A program made the translations under genes and the position numbers. Source: SCGC-AAA076-P13 sp905478035 (GTDB lineage: Bacteria; Pseudomonadota; Gammaproteobacteria; Magnimaribacterales; D2472). From it: a stretch of 64,000 nucleotides of DNA. Location: the NCBI GenBank assembly GCA_943846785.1, contig OX044367.1, forward strand, positions 806,001 through 870,000, written 5' to 3'. The notes under the pieces are model-generated. The model did not search any database. It saw only the letters and a program-made list of their open reading frames with translations, and was not told where the DNA came from. Below are positions 55,532-64,000 of this stretch, one piece after another; the first letter of the stretch is position 1, and every line of letters starts with the position of its first letter.

Positions 55532-56515
55532 TTAAGCTCCGTGTTTGATTACTATTCTTCCAACTTGTTTACCTTGAAGTATTTTGGTTACTTCTTGCCC
55601 AACAGACTCGAGGTTTATTTCTTTAGTTTGTGATTTTAGATCCAACTGCCAAGTTGAAGACAATAAATCCCAAAGTTGTTTTTTGAATTCTAAAGGAGAT
55701 TCAGCAGAATCTACACCTATTAATGATACTCCTCTTAATATAAATGGAAAAACTGAAGAGGTAAATTTCATTCCACCTACGTTTCCACAACAAGATATAG
55801 CACCTTCATTGGCTATCATAGATATCATTTTAGCTAATATATCTCCTCCAACTGTATCAACTGCTCCACCATACAAGCCTTTATCAAGTGCCTTTGCTGG
55901 CTCTTTAATATAATCAGATCTTTGGATAACTTTAGATGCACCCATTTTTATTAGAGTTGCTTCTTCATCTAATTTTCCAGTTATTGCATGAACTTCATAT
56001 CCAATTTTAGATAAAATATGAACTGCAACAGAGCCCACTCCGCCAGTTGCGCCAGAAACTAATACAGGAAGATTATCTGAAATCCCTGAATCAATAATTT
56101 TTTTCACACATGCAGCTGCAGTAATGCCGGCAGTACCTATGCTCATAGCATCAACCATTTCTAGGTTTGAAGGAAGGTGTAGTACCCAGTCTGCTGGCAG
56201 ATGAACAACTTCGCCAAAGCCACCATGAACCGCCATACCAATTTTATAACCTGTAGCAACAACGTTATCACCAACAGCAAATCTATCATCTTTACTTTCA
56301 ATAACAGTACCGCAAACATCAATGCCAGGAACAAATGGATATGACTTTGCAACACCTTTTACGCCAGTTGAAGCTAACGCATCTTTATAGTTAAGAGATG
56401 AATAATTAACTCTTATTAATAAATGATTATCATCAACAGAAGGAGCATCTAGTTCTTTAACAGAGCCTATAAACTGATCATCAATCTGTTCTATAAGATA
56501 AGCTTTGTATTTCAT
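55532..56515 (-). CDS. Acryloyl-CoA reductase-like (YhdH/AcuI family) oxidoreductase
   Basis: 327-residue zinc-free medium-chain dehydrogenase. 'NYSSLNYKDALASTGVKGVAKSYPFVPGIDVCGTVIES', 'GYKIGMAVHGGFGEVVHLPADWVLHLP', NADPH loop 'VLVSGATGGVGSVAVHILSKIGY', and 'ISCCGNVGGMKF...SVFPFILRGVSLIGVDS' match the YhdH/AcuI family, which reduces acryloyl-CoA (for example from DMSP breakdown). The ATG 56515 was chosen over an upstream start because the preceding 58 residues are not conserved-looking and overlap trxB. Begins 4 bases after the trxB stop. Confidence 0.9.
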   Translation of the reverse strand: MKYKAYLIEQIDDQFIGSVKELDAPSVDDNHLLIRVNYSSLNYKDALASTGVKGVAKSYPFVPGIDVCGTVIESKDDRFAVGDNVVATGYKIGMAVHGGFGEVVHLPADWVLHLPSNLEMVDAMSIGTAGITAAACVKKIIDSGISDNLPVLVSGATGGVGSVAVHILSKIGYEVHAITGKLDEEATLIKMGASKVIQRSDYIKEPAKALDKGLYGGAVDTVGGDILAKMISMIANEGAISCCGNVGGMKFTSSVFPFILRGVSLIGVDSAESPLEFKKQLWDLLSSTWQLDLKSQTKEINLESVGQEVTKILQGKQVGRIVIKHGA

Positions 56516-56519
56516 AATA

Positions 56520-57455
56520 TTAATCAGATAGAAATTTTTCAGCATCAAGCGCGGCCATACAACCAAAACCAGCAGATGTAACTGCTTGTCTATAAACTTG
56601 ATCGGAGACATCACCGGCAGCAAAAACACCATCAACAGATGTTGAGGTTGCTGAGCCATTCGTTCCAGATTTAATTTGTATATATCCATGATCCATATCT
56701 AATTGACCATCAAATATATCCGTATTCGGCTTATGACCTATTGCAATAAAAACACCCATAACTGGAATATTAATTTCGCCTCCATCCTTTTCAATTAAAA
56801 CACCATTAACACCCATTTGATCTCCAAGAATTTCTTTTAATTGTGAATTCCATATGATATTAACTTTTCCATTTTTTTCTTGTTCAAATAATCTATCTTG
56901 TAGAATTTTTTCAGCCCTTAACTCATCTCTTCGATGAATAAGATGAACTTTTGAGCATATTCTTGAAAGGTATAAGGCCTCTTCAACAGCAGTATTGCCG
57001 CCTCCAACAACTACAACCTCTTGGTCTTTATAGAAAAAACCATCACAAGTTGCACAGGCAGAAACACCTTTTCCTAAAAATTCTTTTTCAGAAGGAAGTC
57101 CTAAATACATGGCACTTGCACCTGTGGAGATAATTAAAGAATCACAAGTATAAGAATGAGTTCCCTTTAAACTGAAAGGCCTCGATGACAAATCAACTTC
57201 ATTAATGTGATCATTTATTATTTCAACATCAAATTGTTGAGAATGTTTTTTCATTCGTTCCATTAACTCTGGTCCTTGAAGCCCATCACTATCCCCAGGC
57301 CAGTTTTCTACATCTGTTGTAGTAGTTAATTGACCACCTTCTTGAGAACCAGCAATAATTATAGGATTTAAACCAGCACGAGCAGCATAAATACTTGCAG
57401 AATAACCAGCAGGGCCGGAACCAAGAATTATTAATTTATTGTGATTATTAGACAT
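56520..57455 (-). CDS. trxB: Thioredoxin reductase
   Basis: 311 residues: FAD motif 'LIILGSGPAGYSASIYAARAGL', 'WPGDSDGLQGPELMERM', redox pair 'SACATCDGFFYKDQEVVVVGGGNTAVEEALYLS' (CATC and the NADPH site), and 'DGVFAAGDVSDQVYRQAVTSAGFG'. Reduces thioredoxin with NADPH. Classical gene order before the oxidoreductase and small membrane gene. A 21-base tandem duplication spans the ATG; no Shine-Dalgarno site is visible. Confidence 0.95.
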   Translation of the reverse strand: MSNNHNKLIILGSGPAGYSASIYAARAGLNPIIIAGSQEGGQLTTTTDVENWPGDSDGLQGPELMERMKKHSQQFDVEIINDHINEVDLSSRPFSLKGTHSYTCDSLIISTGASAMYLGLPSEKEFLGKGVSACATCDGFFYKDQEVVVVGGGNTAVEEALYLSRICSKVHLIHRRDELRAEKILQDRLFEQEKNGKVNIIWNSQLKEILGDQMGVNGVLIEKDGGEINIPVMGVFIAIGHKPNTDIFDGQLDMDHGYIQIKSGTNGSATSTSVDGVFAAGDVSDQVYRQAVTSAGFGCMAALDAEKFLSD

Positions 57456-57477
57456 GTTATTGTGATTATTAGATATG
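57436..57477. repeat. 21-bp tandem duplication over the trxB start
   Basis: Two adjacent 21-base copies (57436-57456 and 57457-57477) differing at one base. The copy inside trxB encodes the first residues MSNNHN and contains the start codon; in the upstream copy the corresponding codon is ATA. The second copy lies between trxB and ftsK, which diverge. A recent slippage event is the simplest explanation. Confidence 0.85.
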
Positions 57478-57544
57478 GTGTAGATTATAATTGAATATTG
57501 CTTAATATGTGTTTGATTGAACTTAAATTTTTATAAAAATAATT

Positions 57545-59842
57545 ATGATTCCAATATATGTAAAAAATACTCTACTTAATTTTTTAAGTTTCTTTTTAAT
57601 AGCTTTTTCTTTGTATATATTTATTGCTTTAGTTTCATACAACCCAAGTGATTCTGGCATTCTCAATGTTAATTCAAATCCAACAATCCAAAATTTGGGC
57701 GGACCTTTGGGTGCAAAAATCTCTGATTTCTTATTTACAGTTATTGGCATAGGTTCATATTTAGTGCTTTTAATAGGTTCTATTTGGGCATTACAAATCT
57801 TATTTTTTAAGGATCCATATAACTCACGAATAAAAATAGCAGTTAGATTTACTAGCTCAATAATTTTACTTATTAGTTTTTGTTCAATAGTTGAGTATTA
57901 TTTTGCTAATGGTAGTGGTGGATATTTGGGTACCTCCAGTTTTATAGCTTTATCTAATGGACTTGGATTTATTGGAAGCTTGATTTTCTTAGTGATATTT
58001 ATAATTCCAGCCTCTTCTTTAGCATTTAATTTTTCATGGCTAAATATCATTGATTTACTTGGAACCTTTATTATTAATACTACCAAGCTTGCTAAAAGTT
58101 ATTTGGTTTCAATTTTTACTACACTTTTAAATTTAATTTCTACTCTTATAGCTAAACTCAAAGAACAAAAAAAATCTATTTCAGAAAAAAGATTAGAAAA
58201 GAAAATCGAAAAAACCAAAACAATACATCAGCCAAAGAAGAGTGAAAAAAGTGCAGATTTTTCTTCTAAAGTTATTTCATCTGAAACAAAGCAACCAGAT
58301 CTTCCTAATACAACAGAAACAAAATTAAAAGAAATAGAAAGTACAAGCATTAAAGAATCAGATCCTAAAGCAATCATGCCAAGTACTGAGTTACTTGATA
58401 GAGCTTTAGATGATGGTTCTTCTTTATCAGAAGCAGAGTTAAGTCAAATAGCTGATCTACTTGAAACTAAACTTCAAGAATTTGGTATAGAGGCTAGTGT
58501 AGAATCAGTTCTCCCTGGGCCTGTAGTTACCAGGTTTGAGATTCAACCTGCGCCTGGAACTAAGGCAAGTAAAATAACTGGAATAGCACAAGATATAGCA
58601 AGATCACTATCTGTAAGTAGTGTAAGGGTTGTAGAAGTTATTGAAGGCAAGTCTTATGTAGGTATTGAAATACCTAATACAAATAGAAAAATGGTAAGGC
58701 TAACTGAAATTCTATCTTCTCAAGCGTTTAAAAACTCTCCATCAAATCTTACGCTTGCTCTAGGTCATGACATCTCTGGAAACCCTGTTGTTGTAGATTT
58801 AGCAAAAATGCCTCATTTACTTGTTGCTGGTACTACAGGATCTGGTAAGTCGGTTGGTGTTAATGCAATGCTTTTAAGTCTCTTGTTTAAATCTGATCCA
58901 AAAGACGTCCGTCTAATTTTAATTGATCCAAAAATGTTAGAACTGTCTGTTTATGATGGTATACCTCACTTATTAACACCAGTTATTACAGATATGACTG
59001 ATGCATCAAATGGTCTCAGATGGTGTGTTGTTGAAATGGATAGAAGGTACAAATTAATGTCTATGATGGGTGTTAGAAATTTAGCAGGCTTTAATAAGAA
59101 GATTGAAGATGCTGCTGCTAACGGAAAACAGATCATAAATCCATTGCGTCCAGAGGATGAAGAGTATTTAGAAACCCTTCCATCTATTGTAGTTGTAGTT
59201 GATGAATTTGCTGACATGATGATGCTTGTTGGTAAAAAAGTGGAGCATCTAATTGCAAGAATAGCTCAAAAGGCTAGGGCAGCTGGCATACATCTCATTT
59301 TAGCGACTCAAAGACCATCAGTTGATGTGATTACGGGATTAATTAAAGCTAATATTCCAACAAGAATAGGTTTTCAGGTTTCTACAAAAATAGATTCCAG
59401 AACAATTCTTGATCAAGGTGGTGCAGAGCAATTATTAGGTTATGGAGATATGCTCTATCTTCCTCCAGGAGTCGGTGTTCCTATTCGTGTTCATGGTGCT
59501 TTTGTTGGTGACGATGAAGTGCACAGAGTTGTTAATGATTGGAAGTCTAGAGCAGAACCAGATTATCTTGAGGATATAGTTTCTTCAGCTCAAGAAACTG
59601 GACCTATTCCAGGTTGGTCTGGTTCAGAAACAACATCCCCTGAAGATGCTGATGACTTGTATGATGAAGCTGTAAATTTTGTTCTTGAATCAAGAAGGGC
59701 ATCTATTTCTGCTGTTCAAAGAAAACTAAGAATTGGTTACAACAGAGCAGCTCGTTTGATAGAGACTATGGAAGAAGCCGGCCTTGTTTCTGAAATGAGC
59801 TCTAATGGCTCAAGGGAAGTTCTAGTTCCAAAAAGAGATTAA
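57545..59842 (+). CDS. ftsK: DNA translocase FtsK
   Basis: 765 residues: four N-terminal spans (to about 185), a charged linker (about 200-280), then the motor. 'ELSQIADLLETKLQEFGIEASVESVLPGPVVTRFEIQPAPG' opens the alpha domain, Walker A 'AGTTGSGKSVGVNAMLLSL' lies near 427-445, Walker B 'IVVVVDEFADMMM' near 556, and 'ATQRPSVDVITGLIKANIP' follows. The C-terminal gamma domain 'LRIGYNRAARLIETMEEAGLVSEM' binds KOPS. Shorter linker than E. coli FtsK. Starts the usual ftsK-lolA-crcB-serS group. Confidence 0.95.
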   Translation: MIPIYVKNTLLNFLSFFLIAFSLYIFIALVSYNPSDSGILNVNSNPTIQNLGGPLGAKISDFLFTVIGIGSYLVLLIGSIWALQILFFKDPYNSRIKIAVRFTSSIILLISFCSIVEYYFANGSGGYLGTSSFIALSNGLGFIGSLIFLVIFIIPASSLAFNFSWLNIIDLLGTFIINTTKLAKSYLVSIFTTLLNLISTLIAKLKEQKKSISEKRLEKKIEKTKTIHQPKKSEKSADFSSKVISSETKQPDLPNTTETKLKEIESTSIKESDPKAIMPSTELLDRALDDGSSLSEAELSQIADLLETKLQEFGIEASVESVLPGPVVTRFEIQPAPGTKASKITGIAQDIARSLSVSSVRVVEVIEGKSYVGIEIPNTNRKMVRLTEILSSQAFKNSPSNLTLALGHDISGNPVVVDLAKMPHLLVAGTTGSGKSVGVNAMLLSLLFKSDPKDVRLILIDPKMLELSVYDGIPHLLTPVITDMTDASNGLRWCVVEMDRRYKLMSMMGVRNLAGFNKKIEDAAANGKQIINPLRPEDEEYLETLPSIVVVVDEFADMMMLVGKKVEHLIARIAQKARAAGIHLILATQRPSVDVITGLIKANIPTRIGFQVSTKIDSRTILDQGGAEQLLGYGDMLYLPPGVGVPIRVHGAFVGDDEVHRVVNDWKSRAEPDYLEDIVSSAQETGPIPGWSGSETTSPEDADDLYDEAVNFVLESRRASISAVQRKLRIGYNRAARLIETMEEAGLVSEMSSNGSREVLVPKRD

Positions 59843-60330
59843 TGAATAAATTTATAGGATTACTAATTTTAATTACATCAATGAGCATAAGCTCAAATGA
59901 ACTTATTGATACTTTTAATAAGTTAATTCTTAAAGATCTAGATTTTAATCAAAAAACCATGAATTTAAAAACTAGTAAAGTTGACAACTCATTCGGCAAT
60001 ATTAAAAGAACAAATAAGGTTATTACAATCAATGTAGAAAGCCCTTTTAAAGAAAGATATAAAATAAATGAAGATTATATTGAGATATATGATTATGATT
60101 TTGATGAAACCAAAACACTGCTTTTAGAAGATATAGATATAAAGACAATAGAATTTTTATCAAAAGGAATTAACGATAAGGATGTCATATCATTTGATAA
60201 CAAGTCATTAATTGTAAAAAGCATTCAGGATGATATTTATTTTGAACTTATTAATGCGGAAAGCTTTATTATAAAATTTAAAGATAATTTAGGCCTTGAA
60301 AATTTAATAAATTTTCAGGTCAGCGGTTGA
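59842..60330 (+). CDS. lolA: Outer-membrane lipoprotein carrier LolA-like, short
   Basis: 162 residues, shorter than the usual 200. Signal peptide 1-18 (LILITSMSISS), then a LolA-like pattern 'LDFNQKTMNLKTSK' early, 'ERYKINEDYIEIYDYDFDETKTL' in the middle and a short C-terminus 'FKDNLGLENLINFQV' as in LolA, where 'NxxxINFxV' ends the fold. Position right after ftsK (start shares the last base of the stop) supports the call, as sequence similarity is modest. Carries lipoproteins from LolCDE to LolB. Confidence 0.75.
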   Translation: MNKFIGLLILITSMSISSNELIDTFNKLILKDLDFNQKTMNLKTSKVDNSFGNIKRTNKVITINVESPFKERYKINEDYIEIYDYDFDETKTLLLEDIDIKTIEFLSKGINDKDVISFDNKSLIVKSIQDDIYFELINAESFIIKFKDNLGLENLINFQVSG

Positions 60331-60331
60331 G

Positions 60332-60685
60332 ATGAATTTATTATTTATTGGCATAGGAGGATTTCTTGGGGCAATCTCGAGATTTGCCTTGAGTGAATTT
60401 ATTATAAAGCTTCTACCTAACACTATTACTTTAGGAACTCTATCAATAAATGTAATTGGTTGTCTCTTAATCGGCTTATACCTTGGTAACTCTATCCCAA
60501 TTAAAGATTCCTCATATTATTTTTTTGTTATTGGTTTTTTAGGTTCATTCACAACTATGTCTGCTTTTACTCATCAGACAGTCGAACTAATCAATACAAA
60601 TACTTTTCTTGCAACGTCATATATAATCTCCACAATATTTTTATGTATTTTAGCTACTTACATAGGAACACTTATTTCAAGATAA
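60332..60685 (+). CDS. crcB: Fluoride channel CrcB/Fluc
   Basis: 117 residues, four spans, dual-topology-type channel. 'GIGGFLGAISRFALSEF', 'LGTLSINVIGCLLIGLYLG' (Asn of the TLxVN motif) and 'VIGFLGSFTTMSAFTHQTVEL', where the Phe-Thr-Thr box matches the fluoride-pore region although the next residue is Met rather than Phe. Exports fluoride. No fluoride riboswitch can precede it as the genes abut. Confidence 0.92.
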   Translation: MNLLFIGIGGFLGAISRFALSEFIIKLLPNTITLGTLSINVIGCLLIGLYLGNSIPIKDSSYYFFVIGFLGSFTTMSAFTHQTVELINTNTFLATSYIISTIFLCILATYIGTLISR

Positions 60686-61930
60686 ATGATAAATATTAAA
60701 AAATTAAGAGATGAAATTGATGCTGTTGAAAATGCCTTAGCAACTAGAGGTTATGCTCTGGATAAAGATTTATTTATCAATCTAGAAAAAGAAAGAAAGG
60801 TACTTCAAGTTGAAGTTGAGTCATTACAGTCTGAAAGAAAAAGTCTTTCTAACGAATTTGGTAAACTTAAATCTCAGGGGAAGGAAACTGATGAGCTCAA
60901 AGTTAACATTGATAAAATCAATAATAAATTAAAAGACAAAGATTCAACTTTGCAGACCATTCTTGAAAAAATTAATATATTTCTACTTGATATACCAAAT
61001 ATTCCACATGAATCAACTCCTATTGGTTTAAATCAAGACAACAATGTTGTTATAAAAAAATATGGAGATAATCTGTCTACTAATTCTGTTGATCATCTAG
61101 ATATTACCTCAAATATTGATACAGAACTTGCGGCTAAACTATCTGGATCAAGATTTTCTGTGCTTAAGGGTGATATTGCAAAACTTCAAAGAGCATTAAT
61201 AAGTTTTATGCTTGATACAGCGATCAAAAATGGATATGAAGAATACTATGTTCCTTTTATGGCTAATAAAGATTCGCTGACTGGCACTGGTCAACTTCCC
61301 AAATTTGAAGAGGATTTATTTAAAACTACTGAAAATCTATATTTAATTCCAACTGCTGAGGTTCCCTTAACAAATATACATAGAGACAGTTTAATCGATC
61401 AAAATAAGCTGCCAATTAAGCTTACCTCTCATACTCCATGTTTCAGATCTGAGGCCGGTAGTTACGGCAGAGATACTAAAGGCCTAATTAGACAACATCA
61501 ATTTGAGAAAATTGAACTTGTTGAGGTTGTTGAAGCAAAAAATTCTATGGATGCTCTGAACGGTTTATTGAATAATGCTGAGGAGATTCTTCAGCTACTA
61601 GAATTGCCATACCAAGTTGTAGAGCTTTGTACGGGAGATATTGGGTTCTCAGCTTGTAAAACTTTTGATATTGAGGTTTGGATGCCTAGTCAAAATACCT
61701 ATAGAGAAATTTCTTCTTGTTCTAATTTTAGTGATTTTCAGGCTAGAAGGGCTAACATTAAAATCAAAACACATTCAGGTAAAGATTTAGCTCATACAAT
61801 TAATGGCTCAGCTCTTGCAGTTGGTAGAACTTTAATTGCTATTTTAGAAAATAAATATGATGGTTCTAAAGAAATTACCTTACCTCAAGCACTTAAACCA
61901 TATATAGAAAATCTTACTATCTCCATTTAG
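60686..61930 (+). CDS. serS: Serine-tRNA ligase
   Basis: 414 residues. N-terminal coiled coil (about 28-100) that holds the long variable arm of tRNA-Ser, then the class II core: motif 2 'TPCFRSEAGSYGRDTKGLIRQHQFEKIELV', serine-binding 'TGDIGFSACKTFDIEVWMPSQ', and motif 3 'NGSALAVGRTLIAILEN'. Ends the ftsK-lolA-crcB-serS group; its ATG abuts the crcB stop. Confidence 0.96.
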   Translation: MINIKKLRDEIDAVENALATRGYALDKDLFINLEKERKVLQVEVESLQSERKSLSNEFGKLKSQGKETDELKVNIDKINNKLKDKDSTLQTILEKINIFLLDIPNIPHESTPIGLNQDNNVVIKKYGDNLSTNSVDHLDITSNIDTELAAKLSGSRFSVLKGDIAKLQRALISFMLDTAIKNGYEEYYVPFMANKDSLTGTGQLPKFEEDLFKTTENLYLIPTAEVPLTNIHRDSLIDQNKLPIKLTSHTPCFRSEAGSYGRDTKGLIRQHQFEKIELVEVVEAKNSMDALNGLLNNAEEILQLLELPYQVVELCTGDIGFSACKTFDIEVWMPSQNTYREISSCSNFSDFQARRANIKIKTHSGKDLAHTINGSALAVGRTLIAILENKYDGSKEITLPQALKPYIENLTISI

Positions 61931-62032
61931 TAAAAAATTAATTCATTTTTGTCATAATTTAGATATATTTCTTGTTTTATTTCATCCAAAAGTAGATAAT
62001 TAATACATATAAACTTTATGGGGAATTATTCG

Positions 62033-64000
62033 ATGTTTACTCAAACTAAGTACCTTTTTACAGGTTTCTTTTTATTATCACTTTTTAGTGCAAATATATT
62101 TGCAGCTAATGACACAACTTCAGCTCTTAGAGGTGAAACTAATGTTGGGTCTGCAACTGTAGAATTAACTCACATCCCAACTGGAATTACAAAAACATCA
62201 TCATCTGATGAGAATGGTGTATTTTCAATTGGTAACTTAAGACCTGGTGGTCCATACAAAATTACAGTTTCTAAAGCAGGCTATGTAACTGAAACTTTAA
62301 ATGATGTATACCTATCAGTTTCAGAAACCGCAAGATTAACAGTTGGATTAGCTGCTGACGGAGACATGGATGACGTTACTGTGGTTGGTACTAAATCTGC
62401 AAGAATTCAAACGTCTCTAGCTGTTACAGCAGAAGATATTGAAAATATACCTAGTATTGAAAGATCTATTTCTGATTACGTCAAAAAAGATTCAAGGATC
62501 TTTGTTGAAGGAACATCAAGAAATGCAACAATCTCAGTTTCAGGAACAAATAACAGATACAACAACTTCACTGTTGATGGTATTGAGCAGAATGACCAAC
62601 TAGGTCTTAATGCTAATGGTTTTCCCTCAGTAAGAAATCCTATAAGCATTGAAACAATTGCACAAATTCAAGTGGATATAAGTCCATTTGATGTTTCAAA
62701 AGGTAACTTTACTGGTGCAAGTATTAATGCTGTTACTAAATCAGGTACTAACGAATTTAAAGGATCTTACTATTCTTATAATACTGATGAAGATAATGTT
62801 GGTAAATTAAATGGCCAAAAGGCTAGTCAATTTGAAGATTCTACTGAAGGTTTCGTTATAGGCGGCCCAATAATCAAAGACAAGCTTTTCTTCTTTGGGT
62901 CTTATGAAGAATTTGAATCTGTTACTCCTGCTGAACCTTATACATATAGAATTGCTACTCAGGCTTTAATTGATGAGATTGCTTCCCAGACTCAAGCTTT
63001 ATATGGCTATAACCCTGGAACAACATCTTTCTTACCTCCTCCAGAAAAAGCTGAGAAAGAGATGTATAAACTTGATTATTATATTAATGAAAATCATCGA
63101 TTAGAGTATGTATACAGTTTCTCAGAAGATAATACAGTGAGACCATATAACTACGATATTAGATTTAGCTCACATTATTACAACTATCCAGCAATGACTG
63201 AGAAAGATACATATGCTTACTATGGAGATATATCAGATAATCTTTATGTTCAAGCTAAATATTCAGAAGTTGAATGGGCTAACGACCAAGACGCACTTGG
63301 AGGAGAAGACTTTCCTCATGTAGAAATCAGAATTACTGCTCCGGATGGATCGTATACATCTGGTAATCGTGAATCTATTTTCCTAGGTCCAGACAAGTAC
63401 AGAAGTGCTAACGAAGGTTTTGCTTTTGATGAAATCCTTAACTTAAAAGCTGTTTACACAATGGGTGACCATGAAATAACAGTTGGTTATGACAGTATTG
63501 ATAAAAGACTAGGTAACCTATTTATATCAAGAGAAAACGGAGCTTATCAGTTTAAAGGTGTAGATAACTACTATGCTGGTATTCCTTCATTCTTTAGATT
63601 TAATAAATCTGCTACTGGTGATCCATACTACGCAATGGCTGGTTTCTCTGGTACTTTTGAAACTTTATATGTTCAAGACAAGTTTTATGTATCAGATATC
63701 CTGACTGTTAATTATGGTTTGAGATATGACAGCTTTGATATGGATAGCGGCCCAGCTTATAACGAATATGGATCAGGCTTATTAGGCTTCAGAAATGATA
63801 CACCTGCAAGCACAAGCATTTTACAACCAAGATTTGGTTTCCAACTGGATGCAACTAACTTAGATATGTTCAGTAGCGATAGAATTGTTGCTGCTGAATT
63901 AAGAGGTGGATATGGTTTATTTGCTGGTAGAGTTCCTAACGTTTGGCTAGCAAGCCCATTTGCTAACTCAGGTGTGGTTCAATACGGATCAAGATACTAT
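62033..64000 (+). CDS. TonB-dependent receptor with carboxypeptidase-like N-domain, 5' part
   Basis: 656 residues before the window edge. Signal peptide 1-25 (ending ANIFA), then a carboxypeptidase-D-regulatory-like domain (about 28-110: 'VGSATVELTHIPTGITKTSSSDENGVFSIGNLRPGGPYKITVSKAGYVTETL'-type beta sandwich), a plug domain ('SISDYVKKDSRIFVEG...NNFTVDGIEQNDQLGLN', 'IAQIQVDISPFDVSKGNFTGASINAVTKSGTN') and the first barrel strands. This is the Oar-like receptor layout. The start ATG 62033 has GGGG about ten bases upstream; ATG 62018 is in frame as an alternative. Ligand unknown. Confidence 0.93.
   Translation, partial: MFTQTKYLFTGFFLLSLFSANIFAANDTTSALRGETNVGSATVELTHIPTGITKTSSSDENGVFSIGNLRPGGPYKITVSKAGYVTETLNDVYLSVSETARLTVGLAADGDMDDVTVVGTKSARIQTSLAVTAEDIENIPSIERSISDYVKKDSRIFVEGTSRNATISVSGTNNRYNNFTVDGIEQNDQLGLNANGFPSVRNPISIETIAQIQVDISPFDVSKGNFTGASINAVTKSGTNEFKGSYYSYNTDEDNVGKLNGQKASQFEDSTEGFVIGGPIIKDKLFFFGSYEEFESVTPAEPYTYRIATQALIDEIASQTQALYGYNPGTTSFLPPPEKAEKEMYKLDYYINENHRLEYVYSFSEDNTVRPYNYDIRFSSHYYNYPAMTEKDTYAYYGDISDNLYVQAKYSEVEWANDQDALGGEDFPHVEIRITAPDGSYTSGNRESIFLGPDKYRSANEGFAFDEILNLKAVYTMGDHEITVGYDSIDKRLGNLFISRENGAYQFKGVDNYYAGIPSFFRFNKSATGDPYYAMAGFSGTFETLYVQDKFYVSDILTVNYGLRYDSFDMDSGPAYNEYGSGLLGFRNDTPASTSILQPRFGFQLDATNLDMFSSDRIVAAELRGGYGLFAGRVPNVWLASPFANSGVVQYGSRYY

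Noticed and set aside
56516..56689. 58-residue N-terminal extension of the acryloyl-CoA-reductase-like gene
   Set aside because: It overlaps the end of trxB in another frame, and the family begins at MKYKAYLIEQ with an ATG at 56515.
60300..60335. Fluoride riboswitch before crcB
   Set aside because: The crcB start follows the lolA stop directly and no untranslated leader exists.
62018..62032. Five-residue-longer start for the right-edge receptor (ATG 62018)
   Set aside because: The GGGG stretch is placed for ATG 62033, and the signal peptide is more typical from that start; kept only as an alternative.

Overview
This window looks like a chromosomal stretch of a small-genome, AT-rich marine gammaproteobacterium, most like the SAR86 clade. 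The reasons are the TonB-dependent receptors at both edges, a TonB2-type energising operon, very tight gene packing with start/stop overlaps, gammaproteobacterial gene orders (ftsK-lolA-crcB-serS; torF-glnK-amt), and abundant lipid and CoA metabolism genes. The taxonomic call is inference from gene content; no rRNA or marker phylogeny is available here.

Layout. 1-7.4 kb: the 3' end of a TonB-dependent receptor, a terminator, then a six-gene operon (DUF3450, TtpC-like channel, ExbB, ExbD, TonB, TPR protein). 7.4-10.5 kb: a MacB-like export system (ATPase, lipoprotein adaptor, permease). 10.5-15 kb: envelope genes (two glycosyltransferases, an ELM1-family protein, an LpxH-like phosphatase) and an HPP membrane protein. 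15-20.7 kb: BolA, a large RND/MMPL transporter, a CoA-transferase/racemase, TatD and a thioesterase. 20.7-26.5 kb: MoxR ATPase, VWA protein, permease, ABC exporter pair and QueF. 26.5-28.7 kb: a small accessory pocket next to tRNA-Ser, with a winged-helix protein, a MASE1-like membrane protein, a 62-residue protein behind a near-consensus LexA box, and a gene-free transcribed-looking stretch with a strong terminator. 28.7-34.1 kb: DMT transporter, rhodanese, tRNA-Arg(TCG), then a DUF3604/parvulin/HupE cassette. 34.1-38.3 kb: pantothenate/CoA synthesis (coaBC, panB, panC, panD) and an MBL hydrolase. 38.3-42.9 kb: DEAD-box helicase, HI0933-type flavoprotein, ABC-F protein, tRNA-Arg(ACG). 43-47.7 kb: pstSCAB behind a candidate Pho box. 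47.7-50.9 kb: Trm112, a CofE-like ligase, a GDPD and an acyltransferase. 50.8-54.5 kb: two ammonium transporters, PII and a TorF-family porin, each transcription unit with a sigma-54-like promoter. 54.6-57.5 kb: SDR dehydrogenase, 44-residue membrane protein, acryloyl-CoA-reductase-like enzyme and TrxB. 57.5-62 kb: ftsK-lolA-crcB-serS. 62-64 kb: the start of a second TonB-dependent receptor.

How the parts work together: the receptors and the TonB2 operon form a nutrient-uptake system at the outer membrane; pst and amt/glnK handle scarce phosphate and ammonium, each with recognisable control sites; coaBC-panBCD supplies CoA for the lipid enzymes scattered through the window.

Two points deserve attention. 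First, a 62-residue protein at 28221-28409 combines an SOS promoter with a C-terminal QLELF peptide that matches the sliding-clamp-binding motif; I regard it as the best candidate here for an undescribed system. Second, six genes carry seven frame breaks, five of them between 35.9 and 41.5 kb, nearly all explained by one extra base. They look more like consensus errors than gene decay, so I annotate those genes as whole units and mark the break.
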